This document shows, one piece after another, positions 9,601 through 19,400 of a stretch of 64,000 nucleotides of DNA. The stretch's first letter is position 1; each line of letters begins with the position of its first letter. This DNA is from Paenibacillus stellifer (GTDB lineage Bacteria; Bacillota; Bacilli; Paenibacillales; Paenibacillaceae): assembly GCF_000758685.1 (NCBI RefSeq), contig NZ_CP009286.1:836501-900500 (forward strand). Direction: 5' to 3'. Both the position numbers and the translations under genes were made by a program. Below the pieces are notes generated by a model. The model saw nothing but the letters and a program-made list of their open reading frames with translations, was not told the origin of the DNA and did no database searches.

Positions 9601-11093
9601 TGCTGGTCGAGGCGGAAACACAGAAGGAGGCGCTGTGGCAGCAGATTGAGGGGGATCGCGCCGAGCTGGAGCGGGTCTCAGACCGGCTGCAGGTGCAGCA
9701 GGCCAAGCTGCAGAAGAGCGAAGGGCGTCTGGAGAATCTGCGTGTTCAGTTCAGCGGACAATTTCCGAAGAAGCATCCGGTCTCGTTTGGCGAGGCTTTG
9801 GAGCAGGTGCGGCAGCGGCTGCGCCAGGAGAACGTCAGGCTGCAGCAGGAGAAGAAGGAGTGGCAACAGCGAAGCGATGCGGTGGAGCTCAGGCTTGGCG
9901 AACTGGAACAGGTGCTGCGGCTGTGGGATAAACACGCTTTGGTGCACCGGCTGGATGACAGCCGGCTGCGGACGGCCGCTCTGGATGAGTGCCGCCTGAT
10001 GGATTTTGCCTATGCGCGCATGGATTTCAGCGAGCGTTCGGTCGCCGGGCTGCAGAGCTGTCAGGAGAAGATGGAGGAAGAGAGGATTCAGGTTGCTAGG
10101 GGCAGGGACAGTTTCAAGAATTACTGTGTCTCGCGCGTCCAGGATGTCAAGCTCCGGCAAATGGCCATTCAGGGCATTGAATTGAAGGATTCTTATGCGG
10201 AAGTAATGGAATTTAGGCAGACGATGGAGACGAGAATCCAGAAAGCGATTCATATTGCGGAGGAGACGATTCAGACCCATGACCGCGATCTACAGGAGTT
10301 CATCCAGCGGGTTCACATGCATTTGAAGCAAATAATGCAGGAGTTGAAAGAGCTGCCAAGGAAGACGCGGATCAAGACTGCGGATGGGTGGCGGGAAATC
10401 TACAGCTTCATGATTCCGGAATGGGAGGATCAGGACGGCAAAGACCGCATCCGGAGCCATGTGGAGTGGATACTCGAGCAGTTGGAGAGAATCGAAAGGG
10501 AAAGGCCTTCGGATGAGCAGAGCAAGCTGCCGCAGGGCGAGGTGCGCCGGAGACTGGAGAAATGGCTGGATTCCAGACAGTTGCTGCAGGTGGTTCTGAA
10601 GAACGAAGCGATGAAGGTCAGCTGTCGCAAAGTCATGAACGACCATCAGGTGACCAAGGCTTCCTATTCCTGGGAACAATCGAACCGCTGGTCGGGCGGG
10701 GAGAAATGGAGCAAAAATATGACGCTGTTTCTCGGGCTGCTTAATTATGTTGCCGAACGGCGGCAGTATATCGAAACGAATATGAAAATTCACCGCACTG
10801 TCATTCTGGATAATCCGTTCGGCAAGGCGTCCAGTGATCATGTGCTTAGCCCGGTCTTTTTTATCGCCGAGCAGTTGGGCTTTCAGATTATCGCGCTGAC
10901 TGCGCATGCGGAAGGAAAGTTTCTGCACGATTACTTCCCAATCGTCTATAGCTGCCGCCTCCGCAGCACCTCTGATGTCGCCAAGCAAATTATCGAACCG
11001 ACCAAGCGGGTGCAGTCCGCCTACTTCCGGGACCATGCTCCGGAGACGCTGGAGCGTATCGATTCGCGAATGGATCAGGTGAAGCTGTTCTGA
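6648..11093 (+). CDS. jetC: Wadjet SMC-like ATPase JetC
   Basis: This 1481-residue protein has the full SMC/MukB-like layout. The Walker A motif ENGGGKT is at residues 38-44. About 1,100 residues of glutamine- and glutamate-rich coiled coil follow, with a hinge-like break near the middle. A C-terminal ABC signature (SGGEKWSKN) and Walker B (VILDNPFGK) complete the head. ATG 6648 is chosen because GAGGAGG lies just upstream; a longer open frame begins inside jetB. JetC is the DNA-extruding motor of Wadjet, which restricts circular DNA. It is the last gene of the operon and is followed by a terminator. Confidence 0.9.
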   Translation: MPSISKIRFTHVMYEGGNKRYNDETFLFDGHNGAIVLENGGGKTVFIQTALQAMSPHTDLAGRKIKDTLLLENGPAHIAVEWILNDKPRRRYAVACISLFLSAIGVDSYRYVYEYSEHDDHGLDHIPFVKEHMGKTRPSDKGEIQDYYSSMAQRYPLTARTFGTIKEYRSYLEEHYHIIASEWEAIAKINSTEGGIENFFDECKSTSQLFDRLLIPTVEEAMEGFQPGGFAALFESHREEFKRYKELKEQIAENKLILQELSRYVLVYEGLHEAQQRYDEARGEAKAYRELSLRQHEETKAEQTGLAARLQEWMQRSEALQLELKSLEIAEAEQEQSALSKCMRQLQEEADRQLQRLKQGERSFYSLKYAEQRVSRETAGARLQQLELQLARLEQSEDEQRLQQRWETCGGKLRAVFARDEREVSAKLDAYRSELGSLKQEQAETEKAVLKLRQEIRTWELQLREKETQAQAKKEQQEQIARAVLANPSLEKVEEQMPIWSEQQQQLEERRIDHMRALKEINAEQNAVRSRQKTIEEDIRRTEREQAKLEQQREQLQEQHNVLACDLAALRPNWQRLTSLYDKAASISEQLLEGIQKRQDQKSDCLHKERLAYRYVDDYHEQDMFFADPVIEGFVHSWSRQFSLLQTGIQYIRSLNLDEEGRSRAKDALWPVTLVTTGAEKKLLMQKLAAAGEEFAFPVRVLGAGEAAEIVRGSEGGVTEEQWAVPDHWRSNEDEAVFRQWKAGLLHRAGQIRKDREEKEEELVLWQRMEQRFRQFLNQYPLAAVQTLEQQLQVARKELISCKQQHERHEQRLNQLEEAVDKYRTELAEMQDLIHQLGVWLKDGQRYQALGFEREKLEKELVPVKQQLAGLERQLQMNQYRLQRLQEEQTAVERSCNDTNIRLQVLRSDELYGKVQPFAHVNSSRPLAELKEEYRVLERERAGIMKERNQLETEQEYEREKITFADKAMHELLREHPDLNERMILLVEAETQKEALWQQIEGDRAELERVSDRLQVQQAKLQKSEGRLENLRVQFSGQFPKKHPVSFGEALEQVRQRLRQENVRLQQEKKEWQQRSDAVELRLGELEQVLRLWDKHALVHRLDDSRLRTAALDECRLMDFAYARMDFSERSVAGLQSCQEKMEEERIQVARGRDSFKNYCVSRVQDVKLRQMAIQGIELKDSYAEVMEFRQTMETRIQKAIHIAEETIQTHDRDLQEFIQRVHMHLKQIMQELKELPRKTRIKTADGWREIYSFMIPEWEDQDGKDRIRSHVEWILEQLERIERERPSDEQSKLPQGEVRRRLEKWLDSRQLLQVVLKNEAMKVSCRKVMNDHQVTKASYSWEQSNRWSGGEKWSKNMTLFLGLLNYVAERRQYIETNMKIHRTVILDNPFGKASSDHVLSPVFFIAEQLGFQIIALTAHAEGKFLHDYFPIVYSCRLRSTSDVAKQIIEPTKRVQSAYFRDHAPETLERIDSRMDQVKLF

Positions 11094-11130
11094 GGCTGAG
11101 AGTTGCCAAGCTTGCAAGCTAAACTGTCAG

Positions 11131-11162
11131 CCGGCCTGAGAGGGCCGGTTGTTTGCTTTTTA
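11131..11162 (+). terminator. Rho-independent terminator after jetC
   Basis: A 6-bp GC-only stem (CCGGCC at 11131-11136 and GGCCGG at 11143-11148) with a 6-base loop is followed by a T-rich tract ending in five Ts. It lies 37 bp past the jetC stop and separates the Wadjet operon from the BREX operon. Confidence 0.7.
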
Positions 11163-11440
11163 AACTTGGAGAGTTCAGTGGTTGAGTATCGATCGATGTG
11201 CGTAATGACCGAGTCTGTAAAATTATTTGTGTAAACTCCTAAACCCAGTAAGATGGAAGTAATAGAAAGGTTGGGGAGAACACAGGGGACTTTGGTCAAA
11301 TGTCTTGCACATACGTTTGACTCGGTATAACATTATTATCATCAGTTCATACTAATTCATACAAAATCCTATAAGATCAATTGAGATTCTGCTATAATAA
11401 TCCAACCTTATTCATAGGGCTATACTGGGAGGATAAGCAA
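11163..11440. other. Intergenic spacer between Wadjet and BREX operons
   Basis: This AT-rich stretch holds no credible gene. A TATAAT hexamer at 11393-11398, about 45 bp before the BREX leader gene, is a plausible -10 element, but no good -35 hexamer stands 16-18 bp upstream of it. The Shine-Dalgarno of the next gene (GGGAGGA) is at 11427-11433. Confidence 0.4.
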
Positions 11441-11632
11441 ATGTTGAACGAAACTGAAAAATGGTCAAGTCTTGAAGAGATAGCTGAACATCTCGGTGTG
11501 AGTAAGGATACTATTCGCAGCTGGATTAAGAAAGACGTCATCCCGCACCGTCGGATTGGTAAGCTGTTCAAATTCAGGATCTCGGAAGTGGATACTTGGG
11601 TAGACAGCGGCAAGAGTGCCAAGATTAAATAA
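11441..11632 (+). CDS. Small excisionase-type helix-turn-helix protein leading BREX
   Basis: This 63-residue protein is a single winged-helix, excisionase or MerR-like DNA-binding domain. It has the typical order of a helix with EIAEHLGVSKDTIRSWIK, a basic turn around HRRIG, and a KFRISEVDTW segment. ATG 11441 has GGGAGGA at 8-bp spacing. It lies 51 bp before brxA in the same direction, so it probably heads the BREX transcript. Proteins of this type encoded next to restriction or BREX genes are likely transcriptional regulators, though no binding site is obvious here. The DNA-binding fold is well supported; the BREX-regulator role is inference. Confidence 0.8.
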   Translation: MLNETEKWSSLEEIAEHLGVSKDTIRSWIKKDVIPHRRIGKLFKFRISEVDTWVDSGKSAKIK

Positions 11633-11683
11633 TCTGCCGATGACAATAGGTCGAAGGGGGATGTAGGAGGATGATAGATTAAT

Positions 11684-12292
11684 ATGGTGGTTGTAAATAT
11701 GCCGTACAACGGCAGCCTGACTGCCGAGCAGTTCCTTTTCTACGAAATGAGAATTGTTTCTAAGAAATACCTTGAAGGAACAACTATTGACGAAATAATT
11801 GAATATATAAAACGGGATAACCTGTTCCAGTACCCGACTGAGCGGGAGGTACCCAGACTAGCTCGGGCCTGTCAAAGAAGAATTGTCGCCCTTAGCAATG
11901 ATAAATTGGTCTACGAACTGGCAAACGCATCCGTCGAGGTAGCAAAGCAAATAAATCTCTATGCGATGATGCGATACAATCGTCTGGTCCGGGAGTTTAT
12001 GACCGATCTCATCGGCGAGAAGTACCGTCAGCAGGACTTCTCTTACACTCGAAAGGATATCAACGTTTTTTTCTCCCATTTGCAGGAACAGAACGACGAC
12101 GTTGCGGCTTGGAGCGAGCAAACGGTAAGAAAACTGAAACAGGTACTGACTAAGTGTCTGATTGAAACGGAGATGCTCGATAGCGTAAGGGATACCACAC
12201 TGAATCCAATTTTCATCAGTGAAGAATTGGAATCGGGCATCCGCGATAATATTGATTTGACCGCGCTTGCCGCATTTAACTGTTTCAGGTAG
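11684..12292 (+). CDS. brxA: BREX protein BrxA (DUF1819)
   Basis: This 202-residue protein has the DUF1819/BrxA pattern, with an N-terminal segment around SLTAEQFLFYEMR and a following helical region. BrxA is a small DNA-binding protein conserved in BREX loci. ATG 11684 is used, with GGAGG 13 bp upstream; ATG 11699 is a possible alternative. It is 10 bp from brxB. The complete downstream gene order (B, C, pglX, pglZ, L) makes this a type 1 BREX system. Confidence 0.88.
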   Translation: MVVVNMPYNGSLTAEQFLFYEMRIVSKKYLEGTTIDEIIEYIKRDNLFQYPTEREVPRLARACQRRIVALSNDKLVYELANASVEVAKQINLYAMMRYNRLVREFMTDLIGEKYRQQDFSYTRKDINVFFSHLQEQNDDVAAWSEQTVRKLKQVLTKCLIETEMLDSVRDTTLNPIFISEELESGIRDNIDLTALAAFNCFR

Positions 12293-12302
12293 GAGTGCGA
12301 AT

Positions 12303-12860
12303 ATGGCTGACATTAAACAAGAATTGGATAGAATCAAAGCGCGAATCGCAGATAGCAATTTCCTTGCTAACAAGGGGTTATCGAACGAGGTTGGGATACA
12401 TGTATTTACATATGCACCGCAGCATGAATTAATCGTTCGGAATTACATTGAACGGCTTGTCAACACTTTGTCCGATGATTTTCGCGTCATTGAAAGAGAT
12501 ATGTACAAGATTCTGCTTGAAATATTGGAGGAGAAGCGTGTGCTTGGCAGCGTTTCGGGACTTGAAGAAAAAAAAGGGAAGGACTATCTCCTTGCTCAGT
12601 TACAAAAGGTCGCAACGCAGGAGGCATTCCTAGCGAAGATGAAATATGAGCCCCACGAGCGCGGTGATGTGCTGTTTTTAACGGGCATTGGCAAAGTGTA
12701 TCCCTTTATGAGGTCACATAAAATGCTTGACAGTATGCAGCAAGTATTCTCGGATATACCCATTGTGATGTTCTATCCAGGAGAATTTAACGGACAAAGC
12801 TTAATCCTGTTCGAGAAGTTCCTTGACGGAAACTATTACCGGGCATTTAATCTACTTTAA
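12303..12860 (+). CDS. brxB: BREX protein BrxB (DUF1788)
   Basis: This 185-residue protein matches the BrxB/DUF1788 family in size and in its characteristic middle segment ending in the LFLTGIGKVYPFMRSH region. BrxB is a conserved BREX component of uncertain biochemical role. ATG 12303 follows TAGGAG. The frame is open slightly upstream, but that would overlap the end of brxA. It is 13 bp from brxC. Confidence 0.88.
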   Translation: MADIKQELDRIKARIADSNFLANKGLSNEVGIHVFTYAPQHELIVRNYIERLVNTLSDDFRVIERDMYKILLEILEEKRVLGSVSGLEEKKGKDYLLAQLQKVATQEAFLAKMKYEPHERGDVLFLTGIGKVYPFMRSHKMLDSMQQVFSDIPIVMFYPGEFNGQSLILFEKFLDGNYYRAFNLL

Positions 12861-12873
12861 TCGGGGGCAGCAA

Positions 12874-15800
12874 ATGAAGATTCAAAGTATGTTCCAAAAG
12901 GATATTAATCGTGATATTAACGGTGTTATCAAAGTGGCGCAGGATGACGAGAAAAGCCTAGTTCAGGAACTTGACGAGTACATTATCACCAAGGAACTCC
13001 GTCGTCACTTTGGCACGTTTTTTGATAACTACTCGAAAGCCATCGACCACCCTACCGATAAAATCGGTGTATGGATTTCGGGTTTCTTTGGAAGCGGTAA
13101 ATCGCACTTCCTGAAAATGTTGTCCTATCTTCTAGCGAACCGCAAAATCGGCGATAAAAGAGCCGTGGACTTCTTCAAACATAAATTTGATGACCCGATG
13201 ATGTATGCGACGGTTGTCCGCAGTACGAATATCCCCACAGAGTCTATCCTCTTCAACATAGACATTGAAGGGCCTATTATTAAAGATAAAACGGCAGTCC
13301 TTCGTGTATTCACCAAGGTGTTCTATAACCATCTGGGCTTCTACGGAGAAGACTTGAAGCTAGCAAAACTCGAACGCTTTGTAGATATGCAAGGCAAGAC
13401 CGAGATGTTTAGGCAGACCTTCGAAGAGGTTAATGGCGCACCATGGTTAGAGGCCCGTGCCACCTATGCCTTCTTTGAAGATGATATCGTATCTGTCCTG
13501 CAAAGTGTTCTCGGTATGAGTGAAATCGCTGCCCGCAACTGGTTCAATGGCGAGGAAAACACCGATATGAGCATAAAGCAGCTAGTTGAGGAGATTAAGA
13601 CGTACGTTGATGCAAAAGGAAAGGACTTCCGCCTGTTGTTCTGCGTGGACGAGGTCGGCCAGTACATTGGGGATGACGGCGACCTGATGATAAACCTTCA
13701 GTCTATTGTCGAAGAAGTTGGAAGCAAGTGCCAAGGTAAAGTCTGGGTAATGGTCACGAGCCAAGAAGCCATTGACTCTGTCGTAAAAATCAGCGGCGAC
13801 GACTTCTCTAAGATTCAAGGACGGTTCAATACCCGTCTGTCGCTGTCATCAGCATCGGTAGATGAGGTAATCAAAAAACGTATTCTTAAAAAGAATGAAG
13901 ATGCCGACCAGCTTCTGCGGCTTGTTTATGACAAAGAGCGCGCCGTGCTGAAGAATTTATTCACATTCAACAATGCGGTATTGGACATCAAGGGTTACGC
14001 CGATGGAACCGAATTTTCTGCTACCTGCCCGTTCGTTCCTTATCAGTTTATTATCATCCAAAAAGTCCTAGCCGAGATACGTAAGCACGGCAACTCTGGC
14101 AAACATCTAGCGGGCGGCGAGCGTTCCATGCTTTCCGGCTTCCAAGAGGCTGCGCAAAAGGTGCAGGATAAAGATGAAAATGCACTCGTGCCTTTCTCGC
14201 AGTTCTACGATACGGTGCATACTTTCCTTGAAAGCCCTATACGTCGAGTGATTGACCGTTGTCAGACCGCAGCCGACAGGCACGACGGTTTGGAACAGTG
14301 TGATGTGAGCGTTCTTAAACTCCTCTACCTTATTCGCTATATTGAGGACATCAAGGCTAACATCGACAATATTGCTATTTTAATGATTGACGACATCCGC
14401 ACAGACAAGATTACTCTTCGCCTTGAAATCGCTGCTTCGTTGGAGCGTTTGGAAACGCAAAACTATGTTGCCCGAAATGGAGATAACTACTCGTTCCTGA
14501 CCGACGAAGAACAGGACATTGCTATCGACATCCGTAACACGACCGTGGACAGTGCGACGATCGTCCAGAGTATTGGTCAAACGATATTCAGCGATATCTA
14601 TCCGTCAAAGAAATACAAATACAACAAATATGACTTCGCCTACGATCAGTACATCGACGAAACTCTCGTTGGAGCTGCGACCGGTGGGATTCGCTTGCGT
14701 TTTGTCACCGTAGCAAGCGACTACTACAACGCCCCAGAAACAAAGCTAATAATGGACTCGCAGGTCAATAACGAGGCAATCGTGCTGCTTTCAAGCGCAG
14801 TACAATACTTCGAGGAATTGGAAACCGCCGCGAAGATTAAGAAATATATTAAACAAAAGAACGTGTCACAACTGCCTGAAAGCATTCAAGACATTATCCG
14901 CAAGCGTCAGGCACAGGCGCGGATGCTTGAAGAGAACGCCAAGAAGCAAATTGAAAAGTCTATCGTTGACGGCGTATTTTACATCTACGGTGAAAAGATT
15001 GAGATAAAACATGGCGATGCAAGGAGCAAGCTTGACGAAGCCCTAAAACAACTGATAGAGAGCGTCTACTCCAAACTAAACCTCATAAACAAATTCAGCG
15101 AGAGTGACGCGGATATTCTGACAATCCTCAACGGGGGGCCGGAACAAATCGGCTTTGCTGGTAGTGGGGCGAATAATGAATTTGCTCTGACTGAGGTAAG
15201 CCAATGGCTTGAGGAACGCTATATGAACCGCGTCCCTGTTTCAATGGGAGACGTGCAAAGACGTTATCAGGCGATACCCTATGGTTGGCGTGAGGTGGAT
15301 ATCGCCGCACTCATCGCAAGACTTATTGTATCGCAGAAGATTGAGATCCGATATGGCGGTGCAGTAGTCGGTAAGGACGACAGAAATATTGTCGGCTACC
15401 TCCGTAAAAAGTCCGAGATAGACAAGGCGACTGTAAGTCGGCGAATTGCTCCGAGCGAAGAACTGATGCGTAAAAGTATTACATTCCTGCGCGACTGGCT
15501 CGGTCAAATGGGAATTCCCGAAGATGAGGACGGTCTTATCACCTTTGTGAAAGAGACGCTTGAACCGAAACTTGCACACTATGAGAATCTCCTGAACGAA
15601 TACAACCGCGACCGCTATCCACAAAAAGAAGTGGTAACGGACGCTCGTGATCTGATGAGCGACATTCTATCGCAAAAACGTGACAATGTTGCACTTCTCA
15701 CTCGCCTGATTGCTAAACAAGACGATCTTCGCGACTGTTCTGAGGATATGGAGGAAGTTGAGACCTTCTTCAAAACCCAGAGGACTATTTATGATGCGGC

Positions 15801-16395
15801 GCGCCAGTTACAGCGCGACCTGCAAGACGAGCGGGACTACTTCGTTACGAATACAGATGCGACCGAAAAGATAAGCGCGATTTCGTCAATCCTTGCGATG
15901 CCCAAGCCCTACGGTAGGATTAAAGATCTCTCCGATCTTATGCAGGGTGTCAGAAAGGCCTACGGCACATTGCTCGAGCAGAAGAAAGAGGAAGTTCATG
16001 GTATTATCACGCAGTGTATGGGCGATGTTCACACACTCGCGGATGCTGGAAGCCGAGCATATGACGAAGTGAAAAAGTCAGACGATCGCTTTGTAGAGTA
16101 TAAACGTAAAGTTAATGACGCGACAAGCTTGACTGTGCTTGATGCGATGATCACACAATTGCTGAACTATAAAGACCAAGTTTGCAAGAGGATTGAATCG
16201 ATGATCCACGACCAGCCGGCTATACCGGGCGGTACAACGCCTCCAAAGCCGCAGAAAATCGCACAAATACGCCGATATGACGTGTTCCCCGTCAGACGGT
16301 TGGCATCTCACGAGGATGTAGACAGTTATCTCGAAGGTATCCGTAAAAAGCTGTACGACACGCTGGAAGCAAACGACGGCATTCAAATCAACTAA
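12874..16395 (+). CDS. brxC: BREX protein BrxC (P-loop ATPase)
   Basis: This 1173-residue protein carries an N-terminal AAA-type P-loop (GFFGSGKSHF, about residues 70-79) followed by a long helical body, the usual size and layout of BrxC/PglY. It is essential for BREX host modification and phage exclusion in characterised systems. ATG 12874 is chosen from the GGGGG site just upstream; an open frame extends into brxB. It lies between brxB and pglX, with 14 bp to pglX. Confidence 0.9.
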   Translation: MKIQSMFQKDINRDINGVIKVAQDDEKSLVQELDEYIITKELRRHFGTFFDNYSKAIDHPTDKIGVWISGFFGSGKSHFLKMLSYLLANRKIGDKRAVDFFKHKFDDPMMYATVVRSTNIPTESILFNIDIEGPIIKDKTAVLRVFTKVFYNHLGFYGEDLKLAKLERFVDMQGKTEMFRQTFEEVNGAPWLEARATYAFFEDDIVSVLQSVLGMSEIAARNWFNGEENTDMSIKQLVEEIKTYVDAKGKDFRLLFCVDEVGQYIGDDGDLMINLQSIVEEVGSKCQGKVWVMVTSQEAIDSVVKISGDDFSKIQGRFNTRLSLSSASVDEVIKKRILKKNEDADQLLRLVYDKERAVLKNLFTFNNAVLDIKGYADGTEFSATCPFVPYQFIIIQKVLAEIRKHGNSGKHLAGGERSMLSGFQEAAQKVQDKDENALVPFSQFYDTVHTFLESPIRRVIDRCQTAADRHDGLEQCDVSVLKLLYLIRYIEDIKANIDNIAILMIDDIRTDKITLRLEIAASLERLETQNYVARNGDNYSFLTDEEQDIAIDIRNTTVDSATIVQSIGQTIFSDIYPSKKYKYNKYDFAYDQYIDETLVGAATGGIRLRFVTVASDYYNAPETKLIMDSQVNNEAIVLLSSAVQYFEELETAAKIKKYIKQKNVSQLPESIQDIIRKRQAQARMLEENAKKQIEKSIVDGVFYIYGEKIEIKHGDARSKLDEALKQLIESVYSKLNLINKFSESDADILTILNGGPEQIGFAGSGANNEFALTEVSQWLEERYMNRVPVSMGDVQRRYQAIPYGWREVDIAALIARLIVSQKIEIRYGGAVVGKDDRNIVGYLRKKSEIDKATVSRRIAPSEELMRKSITFLRDWLGQMGIPEDEDGLITFVKETLEPKLAHYENLLNEYNRDRYPQKEVVTDARDLMSDILSQKRDNVALLTRLIAKQDDLRDCSEDMEEVETFFKTQRTIYDAARQLQRDLQDERDYFVTNTDATEKISAISSILAMPKPYGRIKDLSDLMQGVRKAYGTLLEQKKEEVHGIITQCMGDVHTLADAGSRAYDEVKKSDDRFVEYKRKVNDATSLTVLDAMITQLLNYKDQVCKRIESMIHDQPAIPGGTTPPKPQKIAQIRRYDVFPVRRLASHEDVDSYLEGIRKKLYDTLEANDGIQIN

Positions 16396-16409
16396 ACAAG
16401 GGTGAGAAT

Positions 16410-19400
16410 ATGAATAAGAACGCCATTCAAAAATTCGCTATCTGGGCGCGTACCGAACTCATCGAACAGGTGAAGCAGCGTGCCTACCAATATGCGATTA
16501 CCGACAAGGGATACGGCGACGAGAATGCCACCGTCATCGCAGGGCGTGTGTTGGAGCATGATGAAAAGCGTCAGCGGCAGTCTTTTATCGAGATAATAAA
16601 AAAAAGCGGCTTCAAGCAAGCAGTTGAAGAAGTAGCATACACTTGGTTCAACCGATTTGTAGCCCTTCGCTATATGGAAGTGAACGACTTTCTTCCGACT
16701 CACGTCCGTGTGTTTTCAGACTCGAGTGGCGGCTTTAATCCCGAAATTCTAAAAAATGTTCTGCACCTCGATCTAGAGGGGCTATACAAGACGAAAGTAT
16801 CCGAACTATTGAACGCCAATAAAACGGATGAACTCTATCGCTATCTTTTGTTGACCCAGTGCAATGCCTTGAATACGTTCCTGCCGGAGATGTTCGAGCG
16901 TATGGGTGCGTATACTGAAATGCTCTTGCCGAATAATATCTTAAAGCCTGAAGGTGTTATAGGGCGGCTTGTAAAAGATATACCCGAAGAAGATTTCCGT
17001 GACGCAGTGCAGATCATCGGCTGGTTGTACCAGTATTACAACACCGAGCCGAAACAGGCGGTGTTTGACGGACTCAAGAAGAACATCAAAATTACGAAAG
17101 AGAATATCCCTGCCGCCACGCAGCTTTTCACGCCGGACTGGATTGTACGGTATATGGTGGAGAATTCACTTGGTAGGCTGTGGCTTGAATCGCGCCCAGA
17201 CAGCTCGCTCCGTGCAAACTGGAAATACTACCTTGACGAGGCGGAGCAAACGCCAGAAGTCGCGGAGCGTCTTCGCGTTTTGCGTAGCGAAAACGCCGTC
17301 AAGTCGCCAGAAGACATCAAGGTAATAGACCCTTGTATGGGTAGCGGTCATATTTTGGTTTACGCTTTTGACGTGCTGATGCAGATTTATACATCTGAGG
17401 GCTATTCCGAGCGCGACGCGGCGAAGTTGATACTCGAAAAGAACCTTTACGGCTTGGAGATAGACCGCCGCGCTTATCAGCTTGCCTACTTTGCGCTGAT
17501 GATGAAAGCACGGCAGTATAATCGCAGAATCCTGACGCAGGGCGTGCGCCCGCAAGTGTACGAGCCGACGGGCTATGCGGACGGCATGGAATACGGCTCG
17601 CTTGTACGCGTGGACAAGCTTGAACCGATGCCAGAGCAACCGGAAGGTCAGCTCACGCTGTTTGACGACAGTTACGATGCAAAGTTGAATGCTTGGAATT
17701 TTCGTAGACTGCTTGCTCAGAAATACGACGTTGTTGTCACCAACCCGCCGTATATGGGGAATAAAGGAATGACCGCTAAGATGTCGGAGTATGTCCAAAA
17801 AAACTTCCCCGACAGCAAGAGCGATCTGTTTTCGTGCTTTATTGAGCGCGGCTTGGACTGGATAAAGCCGACTGGCTATAACTGTATGGTTACAATGCAA
17901 TCGTGGATGTTCCTGTCAAGTTTTGAAACTATGCGTAAAAAGATACTGTCCTTGCGTACAATCACGAATCTGCTTCATATGGAAAATATGGTTATGGGTA
18001 TCGCCTTTGGAACTGCAGTTGCCAATCTATATGGACACCACATCGCCGATTACAAGGGTCAGTACAATTACATGACAATGAAAGACATTGAGGATGAAAA
18101 ACCTGTTGTCTTTCCGACTGCCCACAAGCGTAATTGCACCGCAAGTGCAGAGAATTTCGAGAAGATACCCGGCAGCCCTGTGGCGTATTGGGCTAGCAAT
18201 CAGTTATTATCAGTATTTGAAAAAGAAAGGAAGATATCCGACATTGCGAAACCAAGAGTTGGGCAAAACACAGGTGACAATGAGAGATTTTTGAGATTGT
18301 GGCATGAAGTCTCAAACGACAAAATTGGTCTCAATACACCTCATTCGAAAATTGAGGAACAACCTTTCAAGTGGATTCCATATAGTAAAGGTGGGCCTTA
18401 TCGTAAATGGTATGGAAACTATTTCTATCTAATAAATTGGAATGACAATGGAAGGGAAATTAAAGAATATGCCGTGGTCCGAAATAACGGGAAACACTGG
18501 TCACGTTATATTCAGAATTTAGATTTTCTCTGTATTGAAGGAGTGACTTGGTCGGATATTAGTTCGAGTAAGTTCTCTTGCCGATATTTGCCACAAGGAT
18601 TTATTTGTGATGTAAAGGGGTCTTCTGCTTATCCACAACAATCGGATTTACTCATGTATATGGCAACACTCAACTCAGTGTTTGCTGAAGAGTGCTTGCG
18701 TATTCTCGCTCCAACAATTTCATTTCAAACTGGTGATATTTCAAGGATACCATATCCTTCAAATTCTGATAAGAATCAGATTATCAAAGAACTTGCAAGT
18801 GATTGCATTAAGCATTCAATGTCCGATTGGGATGCATTTGAAACCTCGTGGGATTTCAAGAGGCATCCGCTAATCTGTGGCGAGCGAACGGTTGCGGCTT
18901 CATTTTCCAAGTGGGAGCATGAGGCGGCGGAGCGGTTTGATACGCTCAAAGCTAACGAGGAAGAGCTCAACCGGATCTTTATCGATATCTACGGCTTACA
19001 GGGCGAACTCTCGCCGGAGGTCGAGGACAAAGACGTGAGTGTGCGCCGCGCAGATTTAGGACGCGAGATACGCAGTCTAATTAGCTATGCCATGGGCTGT
19101 ATGTTAGGTCGGTATTCGCTTGATTGCGAGGGGCTTGCCTATGCAGGCGGTGATTGGGACGCGGGCAAGTATAAGACTTTACCCGCCGACAAGGATAATA
19201 TCATCCCCATTTGCGACGACGAGTATTTCGACGATGATATCGCTGGTCGGTTCGTGGAGTTCGTCAAGACGGTTTACGCTGAGGACACCTTGGAGGAAAA
19301 CCTACTCTTTATCGCCGATGCCCTTGGCGGCAAGGGTACGCCGCGTGAAGTCATTCGGAATTACTTCTTAAACGACTTCTACAAAGACCATCTGAAAATC

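Noticed and set aside
9678..10280. Minus-strand frame of 200 codons opposite jetC
   Set aside because: It is an antisense shadow of the glutamine-rich coiled coil, giving a leucine-rich translation.
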